Source: Mucilaginibacter phenanthrenivorans (GTDB taxonomy: Bacteria > Bacteroidota > Bacteroidia > Sphingobacteriales > Sphingobacteriaceae). From it: a stretch of DNA of 64,000 nt. This document shows positions 42,772 to 50,857 of the stretch, in pieces. The first letter of the stretch is position 1, and each line of letters opens with the position of its first letter. The notes below the pieces were generated by a model. It was not told the DNA's origin, ran no database searches, and saw only the letters and a program-made list of their open reading frames with translations. A program made the translations under genes and the position numbers. Where the stretch lies: NCBI RefSeq assembly GCF_024721155.1, contig NZ_JAHVAP010000005.1, forward strand, positions 558,001 through 622,000, written 5' to 3'.

Positions 42772-43707
42772 ATGAAAAAAACATTACTCTTATTCAGTTG
42801 CCTCCTATGTGCGATAAGCATTGTTGAGGCACAAGCGCCCGAACAGGCGCAAGCCGTTGTTCATTATAAATTTTCGCACCTGCGGGATACTACCAAAAAA
42901 ACTGAATTCTATAATGAAAACATGGTCCTGTTCCTGGGCAAGAATTCAAGTGCATACAAAAGCTATGATAAAAAAATGGCGGATGCTTTGATGAAGAAAC
43001 AAGTGCAGGAACAAATGGCTGCAAACCCGGGTGGCAATATCAAAATAATGCGCGGAAAGAACTCTGGTTCAAATACCGAATATTATCAATTCCCGAATGA
43101 GAAAAGACTGGTGAGAAAAGAGAAGCTCTTCAACAGCTACCTGATTGACGAAGCGTACCCGGTAATTGATTGGAAAATAAGCGCCGATACCGCCAGCTTT
43201 GCTGGCTTACAATGTCAAAAAGCAATAACACATTTTAAAGGTCGTGATTACACCGCCTGGTTTTGTCCCGACCTGCCATTTCACAGCGGCCCGTGGAAAT
43301 TAAACGGCCTGCCTGGTGTAATACTGGAAGCCTATGACGATAAAAAGGAAGTGGTATTTAAGTTTGATGGCATTGAAGACTTAACCAAAGCACCAAAAGC
43401 AAGCGCGGCAGTTAACAACGATAGCCAACCAACCGGCGGGGTAATGATAAAAATGATCGGCATGGATGACGATGATACCGACCCTAACATTATACAATTA
43501 CCATCTGGTGGAATTAAAACTACCGAGAAGGAATTTACAAACTTAAAGGATGCCATGAAAAAGGATCCGAATGCCTTCGCTCAATCTGCAATGGCCGGCT
43601 CGGGAGCAAATTTACAGGGAGGGCCGGGGCCAAAGCCGAGTATCAACATTAAAATAGGGGCTGGCCCGGTAATTAACAACCCGATAGAACTTCCTGAAAA
43701 GAAATGA
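42772..43707 (+). CDS. GLPGLI-family secreted protein
   Basis: A 311-residue protein with a signal peptide (about 1-20). The name motif appears as LNGLPGVILEAYDDKKEVVFKFD (about 182-204), preceded by the typical YTAWFCPDLPFHSGPW, and residues 40-60 carry the usual MVLFLGKNSSAYKSYDKK strand. The last 100 residues are low-complexity and rich in Gly, Pro and Asn. It overlaps the next gene by 4 bp (ATGA), so the two are coupled. Three palindromic operators lie just upstream. Confidence 0.93.
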   Translation: MKKTLLLFSCLLCAISIVEAQAPEQAQAVVHYKFSHLRDTTKKTEFYNENMVLFLGKNSSAYKSYDKKMADALMKKQVQEQMAANPGGNIKIMRGKNSGSNTEYYQFPNEKRLVRKEKLFNSYLIDEAYPVIDWKISADTASFAGLQCQKAITHFKGRDYTAWFCPDLPFHSGPWKLNGLPGVILEAYDDKKEVVFKFDGIEDLTKAPKASAAVNNDSQPTGGVMIKMIGMDDDDTDPNIIQLPSGGIKTTEKEFTNLKDAMKKDPNAFAQSAMAGSGANLQGGPGPKPSINIKIGAGPVINNPIELPEKK

Positions 43708-46376
43708 GCCACGTCATTAAGTTTTTGGGGATCATGATCTGCTGCTGTTCATTTATGTTTTGTGCTTACGCGCAAAACATAAGGGGCACGGTTAAAGACA
43801 GCACAGGTAAAGGACTGGCCTTTGTAAGCATAAATTTAAAAGGCGGTAATAATGTAATATTAGTCTATACCGTTAGCAATGATAAAGGCGACTATAGCCT
43901 GGCTGTACCGCGTGATGCGCAAAAAAACGTGTTATCGGTTGAGGCGAGTTGCATAGGCTTTAAGAAACAAAGCAAGGCGATAACCGATCTGGCCGCGTCC
44001 TATAATTTTATGCTGTTAGCAGCCACTAACCAGCTACAAACTGTAATTGTAAAGGATAAAAGGCCGTTCCTGAAAACCAACGGCGACACGCTGAGCTACA
44101 AGGTATCGGATTTTAGCAATCCGCAGGACCGGGTGATTGGGGATGTAATAAAAAAGCTACCGGGTATATCCGTTGCTTCTGACGGCAAGATCTCCTACAA
44201 CGGCAAGGGGATTTCCAACCTCTATATTGGCGGGGATAACCTGTTGGATGACAAATACAATATCGCCACCAACAACATTCCGCATGGCGCGGTAGACCAG
44301 GTACAGGTGATTGAGAATCATCAGCCTATAAAAATGCTGAAGGATAAAGTAGTGAGCGACGATGTTGCCCTAAACCTCACCTTTAAGAAGGACGCAAAAA
44401 TTCAAATGGTTGGGCAGGAAACCGTAGGTGGCGGCATCCCGGGCAAATACGACGAGGACTTGAATGCCATGATGTTTAAAGATAATTATAAGGCCATTAA
44501 TTATTTGAAGGGCAACAACACCGGCTTCGATGTTCAGAGTGATTTGGTATCGCACAATTTATCAGATTACCTAACGAAATTAGATAACGATAAGCCCGCC
44601 ACCATACTTTCAACAGGTACAGCAGGTGATCCGGAGTTACCGCGGTACAGGTATTTGTTTAATCAGTCGGGAATTATAAACGTGAACAACCTCGTTCACT
44701 TAAAAAAAGATGTACTCTTAAAAACAAACTTCTACTACCTTCATGATACGCAACTACAGGATTATCAAAAACAAACTGCCATTTACCTGCCGACTGATAC
44801 GGTTAAATACAGCGAAATTCAGCATAACAAAAGCAGGCCCGACATATTTCACGGCCAGCTTTCGCTAAACATTAACAAGGATAAATATTATTTAAACGAC
44901 AACCTGGTTGCAGATTATAGCCACAACACAAACTACTCGGCGCTGGTTACAAACGGCACCGGCGTAAACCAGGTTTTAAAGGATAACATTTCCGATTTCT
45001 CGAATGAGTTTAACCTGATGCAAACCTTTAAAACAAATAATATCATCGAAGTATATTCCTACCTGGATCACATTAAAGAACCTCAAAGCCTGTCAATCAG
45101 TCCCGGTTTGAACCCCGCTGTTTTTAATAACAATAATCCGTATCAGCAATTAATTCAAAACGCCAATGTGCCAACCTGGTTTACCAATAATTATGTGGCT
45201 TATAAAATCCCCGCTGATTATTTTACCCAGAGCTATAAGTTCGGCTTTACACTTCAACAGCAAAAACTGCAGTCGGGTTTAAATGCGCTACAAACCGACA
45301 ATTCTATTAACACAGCATTGGATAGCACCCAGAACAATTTAAGCTGGTCGCGTAAAAGGGTGTATACCGAAGCCGCTTATGACATGCCGGGAAAAGTTCT
45401 TAAAATAAACTTAACGCTGCCGCTAAGTCTGCAGCAGATCCACTATACCGATAACTTATATGATTTAAACACACAGCTTAATCGCCTGTATTTTAACCCA
45501 AAGCTAACAGTGAAATATCAAAGCGGGGTTGAAAATTACTTTAGTCTGTTATATGGATTAAAAAATAATATAGGCAACATCCAGGATATTTATCATGGCT
45601 ACATTCTAAAGGACTACCGGAGCCTGTTTGCAAATAACGCCGATTTGAGCGAACGTAAAAGCCAAACCGCCGCCCTCGGTTTTAACTACCGCAAAGCGCT
45701 TACACTTTTCTTTTTTAGTGTGGTGGCTTCCTATAACCATATCTCGGCAAATAACATTGCCTCAGAAATTGTCAATAACAACTTCGAACAAAGTGTAGTA
45801 CTGCCCTACGCAAATGCCATAAACACATGGATGCTGAATGGCTCCATCAGCAAATATTCCTTTGCGTTGCGCACCACGTTCAGCGGCGGCGTGTCATGGC
45901 AATCAAACAGTTCAAACCAGATTCAGAATAATATCCTGCTGCCTTATAAAACTATCTCGGTAAATGAAAGCGCAGGTTTTGACACAAAGATCAGTGATGC
46001 GCTAAATATAAGTTACAAGATTACAGGTACCCAGCTTAACAGTAAGTCATCCGCTTCAGCTTCCGGTCATGAAATAAAAAGCGTTTACCAGGAGGGCTCT
46101 TTGAACTATAACCCGCGCGAAAATCTCTTTTTTAAATTATCCGGCGAGCATTATTACACCCACCAGGACCAGGCAAACGATCTTAAATACACTTTTGCAG
46201 ATGCATCGGTAAAGTACAGGTTCAGTAAAATTAAGACAGATATAGAACTTAGCGCAAATAACATTTTCAACGTAAAAAAATATAATGCGTTGTACCTTTC
46301 GGCCAATACGTTTTCCTCTAACACCTATGTAATTCCGGGGCGAATCATACTGTTAAAAGCCACGTTTAATATCTAA
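43704..46376 (+). CDS. TonB-dependent receptor-like outer-membrane protein with carboxypeptidase-regulatory domain
   Basis: An 890-residue protein. After a signal peptide (about 1-23) comes a CarboxypepD_reg-like domain (about 25-110: IRGTVKDSTGKGLAFVSINLKG), a plug-like domain (NPQDRVIGDVIKKLPGISVASDGKISYNGKGISNLYIGGDNLL, about 142-184), and a large barrel of the outer-membrane beta-barrel type 3 family ending in LLKATFNI. These receptors lack the usual TonB box and often pair with GLPGLI proteins. The stop-start overlap with the gene before is ATGA. Ligand unknown. Confidence 0.9.
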   Translation: MSHVIKFLGIMICCCSFMFCAYAQNIRGTVKDSTGKGLAFVSINLKGGNNVILVYTVSNDKGDYSLAVPRDAQKNVLSVEASCIGFKKQSKAITDLAASYNFMLLAATNQLQTVIVKDKRPFLKTNGDTLSYKVSDFSNPQDRVIGDVIKKLPGISVASDGKISYNGKGISNLYIGGDNLLDDKYNIATNNIPHGAVDQVQVIENHQPIKMLKDKVVSDDVALNLTFKKDAKIQMVGQETVGGGIPGKYDEDLNAMMFKDNYKAINYLKGNNTGFDVQSDLVSHNLSDYLTKLDNDKPATILSTGTAGDPELPRYRYLFNQSGIINVNNLVHLKKDVLLKTNFYYLHDTQLQDYQKQTAIYLPTDTVKYSEIQHNKSRPDIFHGQLSLNINKDKYYLNDNLVADYSHNTNYSALVTNGTGVNQVLKDNISDFSNEFNLMQTFKTNNIIEVYSYLDHIKEPQSLSISPGLNPAVFNNNNPYQQLIQNANVPTWFTNNYVAYKIPADYFTQSYKFGFTLQQQKLQSGLNALQTDNSINTALDSTQNNLSWSRKRVYTEAAYDMPGKVLKINLTLPLSLQQIHYTDNLYDLNTQLNRLYFNPKLTVKYQSGVENYFSLLYGLKNNIGNIQDIYHGYILKDYRSLFANNADLSERKSQTAALGFNYRKALTLFFFSVVASYNHISANNIASEIVNNNFEQSVVLPYANAINTWMLNGSISKYSFALRTTFSGGVSWQSNSSNQIQNNILLPYKTISVNESAGFDTKISDALNISYKITGTQLNSKSSASASGHEIKSVYQEGSLNYNPRENLFFKLSGEHYYTHQDQANDLKYTFADASVKYRFSKIKTDIELSANNIFNVKKYNALYLSANTFSSNTYVIPGRIILLKATFNI

Positions 46377-46592
46377 CAATTAACGCCAGTTTTATAAACT
46401 GACCAATCCCGTTAATTAGTCATTAACCTCCACATTTACCAAAATCGACGTAAAAACAGGACAGTTTTCCCGTGCCTTTTCAAATTAAAACTTGCCCGAT
46501 AAATACCTCTTAGTCGCGGGGCTTACAACTTACATCCTCTTAGACATCAGTGTATTTAGCCATCTTTCAGCAACTCGCCGTGCCTCACATTT

Positions 46593-46600
46593 TAAATTTG
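46593..46600 (+). promoter_or_regulatory. -7 promoter element of the OmpA-family gene
   Basis: TAAATTTG matches TAnnTTTG, 68 bp before the ATG at 46669. The -33 box is not clear. The 292-bp gap before it holds no other feature. Confidence 0.45.
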
Positions 46601-46668
46601 GTGGCACTACAATTGCCTCCGGCTATCTGATCTTAACATTCAGATCAATTATTTAATACACATTTAAA

Positions 46669-48027
46669 ATGACACGATCACAACTTAAAAAAGCTTCATT
46701 ATTATTAACGGGGCTTGCTATTGGCGGGAATCTTTTTGCCCAAAGCCAGGACACTACAAAAACAATGTCGACCGATTACGTTCAACCATTTTCAAGTGGA
46801 AGTGCATTTCGTACATGGTCGGTAGGCTTTGAAGGCGGTGTTTTAACCCCCTACTCTATCTTCAGTATTAAGAACCAGGATTTCCATTCTCCGCACGAAA
46901 AAATAGGATACGGCGGTTTTATTAAGGACCAGATCCTGCCATCATTTGGCTTACAGTTAAATTTCATGAAGGGTAATGTTGCAGGCGCTGTAACTCCGGC
47001 TAACGAAGCTAATGGAACTTACACATCATTTAACACTGACATTAATTACTCTGTAGACTTAGCCGCAAACTTCACGCTGGCTAATATCAACTGGAGACAC
47101 AACAAATCGGGCATCCAGCCTTATTTAACCTTGGGTGGTGGTGTTATTGGTTACTCTGCTGTTGTTAATGACAACGGAACAGTTACCCGCCAACAACGCA
47201 CACACGATTTTTACTTACCCGTAGGCGCAGGTTTTAAAATCGACCTGGCTAAAGGTGTAAACCTTGACTTAGGCTACCAGGTAAATTTTGTTAATGCTGA
47301 TGACTTTGATGGCATTGTTGGAGGTTCAACTAACGACAGGTTTTCATACGGTCACGTTGGTTTAGAGTTTGCCTTAGGCAGCCGTTCAAAACCGCAATTG
47401 GCTACACACAATCCAGTGTCGTCAATGCGTACAGAGTACTTAATGGACGAGCAACGTCTGCAATTGCAGGTTGATCGCCAGAGAGCTGAAAACGAACGTT
47501 TAAAATCAGACTTGAGCGCGACAAATGCCAAAGTTGACAAGCTTACAGTTGACACTGATGGCGATGGTGTACCTGATATTTTTGACAAGTGCCCTAACAC
47601 CCCTGCCGGTACAGCGGTTGATGGTTCAGGATGTCCGCTTCCGGTAAAGAAACCTGATGTTAAGGTTTACGTAACCCAGGAAGATAAAAAGGTAGTTAAT
47701 GAAGCCGTTAAAAATCTGGAATTTGATTTTGGTAAATCTACTATCCGTGAGCATTCTTTTGAAAGCCTGAATAAGCTTGCCCAGTTACTGGTTAGCAAAG
47801 GTTTCAATTTAAAATTAGCAGGCTATACCGACAATGTTGGTTCTGAAGCTGCTAACTTAAAATTATCAAGGGAACGTGCTGAAGCTGTTAAAACTTACCT
47901 TGCACAACAAGGTGCAGATGCGTCGAAAATTCAGGCTGAAGGTTATGGTAAAGCAAACCCTATCGCCACAAACAAAACAGAAAAAGGTCGTCAGATCAAT
48001 CGTCGTGTTGAGTTTTCAATGTTTTAA
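46669..48027 (+). CDS. OmpA-family outer-membrane protein with thrombospondin-3-like repeat
   Basis: A 452-residue protein. Signal peptide about 1-25; an eight-stranded N-terminal barrel follows to about residue 240; then a heptad-like helical stretch (about 255-295: EQRLQLQVDRQRAENERLKSDL); a calcium-binding TSP3-like motif DTDGDGVPDIFDKCPNTP (about 299-316); and a C-terminal OmpA peptidoglycan-binding domain (about 345-452) with NLKLSRERAEAVKTYL and the NRRVEF end. It anchors the outer membrane to the wall. Codon use is strongly biased and the gene has its own promoter and terminator, which suits a highly expressed structural protein. Confidence 0.96.
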   Translation: MTRSQLKKASLLLTGLAIGGNLFAQSQDTTKTMSTDYVQPFSSGSAFRTWSVGFEGGVLTPYSIFSIKNQDFHSPHEKIGYGGFIKDQILPSFGLQLNFMKGNVAGAVTPANEANGTYTSFNTDINYSVDLAANFTLANINWRHNKSGIQPYLTLGGGVIGYSAVVNDNGTVTRQQRTHDFYLPVGAGFKIDLAKGVNLDLGYQVNFVNADDFDGIVGGSTNDRFSYGHVGLEFALGSRSKPQLATHNPVSSMRTEYLMDEQRLQLQVDRQRAENERLKSDLSATNAKVDKLTVDTDGDGVPDIFDKCPNTPAGTAVDGSGCPLPVKKPDVKVYVTQEDKKVVNEAVKNLEFDFGKSTIREHSFESLNKLAQLLVSKGFNLKLAGYTDNVGSEAANLKLSRERAEAVKTYLAQQGADASKIQAEGYGKANPIATNKTEKGRQINRRVEFSMF

Positions 48028-48060
48028 TCATATAAATATCTAACACGATAATCTCAAACG

Positions 48061-48095
48061 AAGTCTCTCAGTTTAATTACTGGGGGACTTTTTTG
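48061..48095 (+). terminator. Terminator of the OmpA-family gene
   Basis: AAGTCTCTCAGT (48061-48072) pairs with ACTGGGGGACTT (48079-48090) over twelve positions including wobbles, then a T run. Confidence 0.85.
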
Positions 48096-48189
48096 TTGTG
48101 ATAACTCCAACATTCATTTCTGATTATTGCCTTATATTTACCTGTTGAAACTCCGCAACTTTCGGGTCGGTTTCCGTTTGGGGGCGCTG

Positions 48190-48197
48190 TACTTTTG
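48190..48197 (+). promoter_or_regulatory. Promoter element and dyad before the Ada-like gene
   Basis: TACTTTTG matches TAnnTTTG. It is embedded in TGTAC-TTTTGTTAT-GTACA (48189-48207), a dyad that could be bound by a regulator of the alkylation cluster, for example the Ada-like protein itself. Confidence 0.4.
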
Positions 48198-48222
48198 TTA
48201 TGTACAATAAAGGAAAACAAAA

Positions 48223-49068
48223 ATGAAGGACCAGGAAATAACAAATTACAGCCGTATTGAAGATGCAATAGGCTATATCCGCAACAACTTTAAAAACCAG
48301 CCCACCCTTGAAGAAATTGCCGAAAAGGTGCATTTGAGCCCATTCCATTTTCAGCGCATTTTTACGGATTGGGCAGGTGTAAGCCCGAAGAAATTTCTGC
48401 AATATATCAGCCTTGATCATGCCAAGAAGATGCTGGCCAGCCAGGCAACATTGTTCGACACTGCTTTTGATACCGGCTTATCGGGTACCAGCCGTTTGCA
48501 TGATCTGTTTATAAATATAGAGGGAATGACGCCCGGTGAATACAAAAACGGCGGCGAAAACCTGCAGATCAATTACAGCTACGCCGAAAGTCCCTTTGGA
48601 AACATTATGGTAGCATCAACCGAAAAAGGCATCTGCCATATAGCATTTGCCAACAGTGAAGGAGATGGGCTAGTTGAACTCCAAAAGGCATTTCCGAATG
48701 CAGCTTACAAACAAGTGGTTGATATGATCCAGCAGAATGCGCTGTACATTTTCAAGCACGACTGGAGCAAGCTCGACGAGATCAAACTTCACCTAAAAGG
48801 CACAGACTTCCAGCTTAAAGTTTGGGAGACGCTATTGAAGATCCCTGTTGGAAAATTATCAACCTATGGAAATATAGCCGCTCAGCTTAACCAGCCAACC
48901 GCATCAAGAGCAGTAGGCAGTGCTGTGGGCGATAACCCGGTGGCGTTTTTGATCCCCTGCCACAGGGTGATCCAATCCAGCGGTCAATTTGGGCAATACC
49001 ATTGGGGCAGTAATCGCAAAACGGCTATGATAGGATGGGAAGCGGCGCAGATAGAGGCGGTGAATTAA
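48223..49068 (+). CDS. AraC-type HTH fused to O6-alkylguanine-DNA alkyltransferase (Ada-like)
   Basis: A 281-residue protein. Residues 10-108 are an AraC HTH (IGYIRNNFKNQPTLEEIAEKVHLSPFHFQRIFTDWAGVSP). Residues 115-281 are the methyltransferase with the acceptor PCHRV, Cys246, and the arginine-finger-like SRAVGSAVGDNP. This is the Ada layout without the N-terminal zinc domain, which occurs as a separate gene at 49902. It removes methyl groups from O6-methylguanine and may regulate the cluster. Three further repair-related genes follow after a repeat; all are on the plus strand. Confidence 0.95.
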   Translation: MKDQEITNYSRIEDAIGYIRNNFKNQPTLEEIAEKVHLSPFHFQRIFTDWAGVSPKKFLQYISLDHAKKMLASQATLFDTAFDTGLSGTSRLHDLFINIEGMTPGEYKNGGENLQINYSYAESPFGNIMVASTEKGICHIAFANSEGDGLVELQKAFPNAAYKQVVDMIQQNALYIFKHDWSKLDEIKLHLKGTDFQLKVWETLLKIPVGKLSTYGNIAAQLNQPTASRAVGSAVGDNPVAFLIPCHRVIQSSGQFGQYHWGSNRKTAMIGWEAAQIEAVN

Positions 49069-49073
49069 TTCTT

Positions 49074-49171
49074 ATGTAGAGACGCAATATTTTGCGTCTC
49101 CCGCGTCCGGATTTTAAATTTACAGGTAAGAAATGCAAAGTAAGAGTCTCAATATTTTGCGTCTCTACGTT
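49074..49171. repeat. Repeat with arms GTAGAGACGCAATATTTTGCG
   Basis: The sequence TAGAGACGCAATATTTTGCG at the left and AATATTTTGCGTCTCTACG at the right form nested dyads. It is one of the widespread short intergenic repeats of this phylum. It separates the Ada-like gene from the oxygenase gene. Confidence 0.8.
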
Positions 49172-49188
49172 AACAAAAGTGAATAGCA

Positions 49189-49902
49189 ATGCAGGATATA
49201 ACACCAAATATAGCCTCCATAAACTGGCAATCGGTAACCGAATCCATGAACACCGCGGGCTATGCAATTATTCCAGGTCTGGTTTCTGCGGAAGATTGTA
49301 ATGAACTGATTCAAAATTATGGCAACTCATCAGCATACCGCAAAACCGTTGTAATGGAAAGATACCGTTATGGCTTGGGGGAGTACAAATATTTCAACTA
49401 CCCCTTACCATCATTAGTACAACAGGTAAGGGAACGGGTTTATCCCAACCTTGCCCCTATCGCCAATAATTGGATGCGAGTGTTAAACATCGATAAGACA
49501 TTCCCCGATACATTCGCAGAATTGCAGCAGCTTTGCCACGCCAACAAACAGGAAAAGCCTACCGCATTGATCCTGAAATATGGCCCCGGTGGTTTCAACA
49601 CTTTACACCAGGACTTATATGGCGACGTTTATTTCCCTATGCAACTGGTGATGTTTTTAAATGAGCCGGGCGAAGATTATACCGGCGGCGAGTTTGTGCT
49701 TACGGAGCAGGTCCCGAGAGCTCAGTCAAAGGCAATAGTTTTAAAACCGCGAAAGGGAGATGTGCTGGTATTTACCACCAACTTTAGGCCGGTTAAAGGG
49801 ACAAAAGGTTATTACCGGGCTAATATGAAGCATGGTGTAAGCGCACTACACAGCGGTGAACGTTATACACTGGGCATCATTTTTCATGATGCATTGAGTT
49901 AA
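49189..49902 (+). CDS. 2-oxoglutarate/Fe(II) oxygenase, alkylation-repair cluster
   Basis: A 237-residue protein with a double-stranded beta-helix. The iron ligands are His140 and Asp142 (HQDLYGD) and His215 (MKHGVSAL), and Arg225 (GERYTLGI) should bind 2-oxoglutarate. It resembles the family of 2OG oxygenases found between ada-like and alkB genes in Bacteroidota. The stop of this gene overlaps the start of the zinc-domain gene (ATGA-type, 49902). It probably acts on alkylated nucleotides or proteins; the substrate is unknown. Confidence 0.87.
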   Translation: MQDITPNIASINWQSVTESMNTAGYAIIPGLVSAEDCNELIQNYGNSSAYRKTVVMERYRYGLGEYKYFNYPLPSLVQQVRERVYPNLAPIANNWMRVLNIDKTFPDTFAELQQLCHANKQEKPTALILKYGPGGFNTLHQDLYGDVYFPMQLVMFLNEPGEDYTGGEFVLTEQVPRAQSKAIVLKPRKGDVLVFTTNFRPVKGTKGYYRANMKHGVSALHSGERYTLGIIFHDALS

Positions 49903-50147
49903 TGATCAAACACAGTCACATTACTGATGCGGAACTGCGAAAACTAATCAGGCATAAACAAATTCTGCTTGGTGGCAATCGAAAACTTAAAATTTATGGC
50001 ACGCTAAATTGCAAGTCGGGCAGGCGGATGAAAAGAGAGAACCGGGTATTTTTCACATCAGGAAACGAAGCCATTGATGAAGGCTACCGGCCCTGCGGAC
50101 ATTGCATGATTGCAGCATATAAAGAATGGAAAAATGGATTTGTTTAG
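49902..50147 (+). CDS. Ada-type metal-binding domain protein
   Basis: An 81-residue protein. RVFFTSGNEAIDEGYRPCGHCM (about 48-69) is the typical second half of the Ada zinc domain with its CxxC pair. In the first half IYGTLNCKSGRRM has one cysteine, where E. coli Ada has two in FCRPSC, so it keeps three of the four zinc ligands and lacks one. Thus zinc binding or methyl transfer to that cysteine may differ. It starts at the stop of the oxygenase gene and ends inside the AlkB-like gene by 14 bp, so the three genes are translated together. Confidence 0.85.
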   Translation: MIKHSHITDAELRKLIRHKQILLGGNRKLKIYGTLNCKSGRRMKRENRVFFTSGNEAIDEGYRPCGHCMIAAYKEWKNGFV

Positions 50148-50736
50148 TAACGACGAAATTATAAACCTGCTCCCGTATGACGGTATTGTAAATTATCATG
50201 GTCGCGTTATGAGTGCGGAAGCCGCATTAAATTATGCCAATGTGCTGATGGATACCATCGCCTGGAAAAACGATGAGGCTGTTATTTTTGGCAAGCATAT
50301 CATCACCAAGCGTAAGGCTGCCTGGTACGGCGACGATGGCTACCTATATACCTATTCCAATACTACAAAAAAAGCGTTAGCATGGACACCGGAATTATTG
50401 GCGCTGAAACAGCTGGTGGAAAAAATTACCAACACGACCTTCAATTCCTGCCTGTTAAATTTATATCATAACGGCGATGAGGGAATGGCATGGCACAGCG
50501 ACGACGAATCATCTCTTGGAAAAAATACCACCATCGCATCTCTCAGTTTCGGCGCCGAACGGAAGTTCAGCTTGAAACACAGATCATCCAAACAAACCGT
50601 TTCAACTATACTTGAAAACGGCAGTCTGCTGGTGATGAAAGGCACCACACAAACCAACTGGCTGCATAGTTTACCAAAAGCAAAGCGCATTACAAAGCCC
50701 CGGATAAACCTCACCTTCCGCACTATTATTACCTGA
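50134..50736 (+). CDS. AlkB-like 2OG/Fe(II) dioxygenase
   Basis: About 200 residues from the ATG at 50134, which follows a purine-rich GGAAAA stretch; the upstream ATG at 50110 is less likely. Iron ligands are His121 and Asp123 (HSDDE) and His178 (WLHSLPK), and the 2-oxoglutarate arginines lie in RINLTFR (190-196). It belongs to the AlkB family that reverses N1-methyladenine and N3-methylcytosine damage by oxidative demethylation. Third gene of the operon that begins at 49189. Confidence 0.94.
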   Translation: MDLFSNDEIINLLPYDGIVNYHGRVMSAEAALNYANVLMDTIAWKNDEAVIFGKHIITKRKAAWYGDDGYLYTYSNTTKKALAWTPELLALKQLVEKITNTTFNSCLLNLYHNGDEGMAWHSDDESSLGKNTTIASLSFGAERKFSLKHRSSKQTVSTILENGSLLVMKGTTQTNWLHSLPKAKRITKPRINLTFRTIIT

Positions 50737-50857
50737 CAGAAACAGGGTTAATTTTTGGATTAATTGCGCTAAAAATGTTACCATCCAACATGCCAAAAAA
50801 ATTATAATTTAGCTTTTAAATTAAAAATACTATCCCTCTTTTATTTTAAGGCATTAA

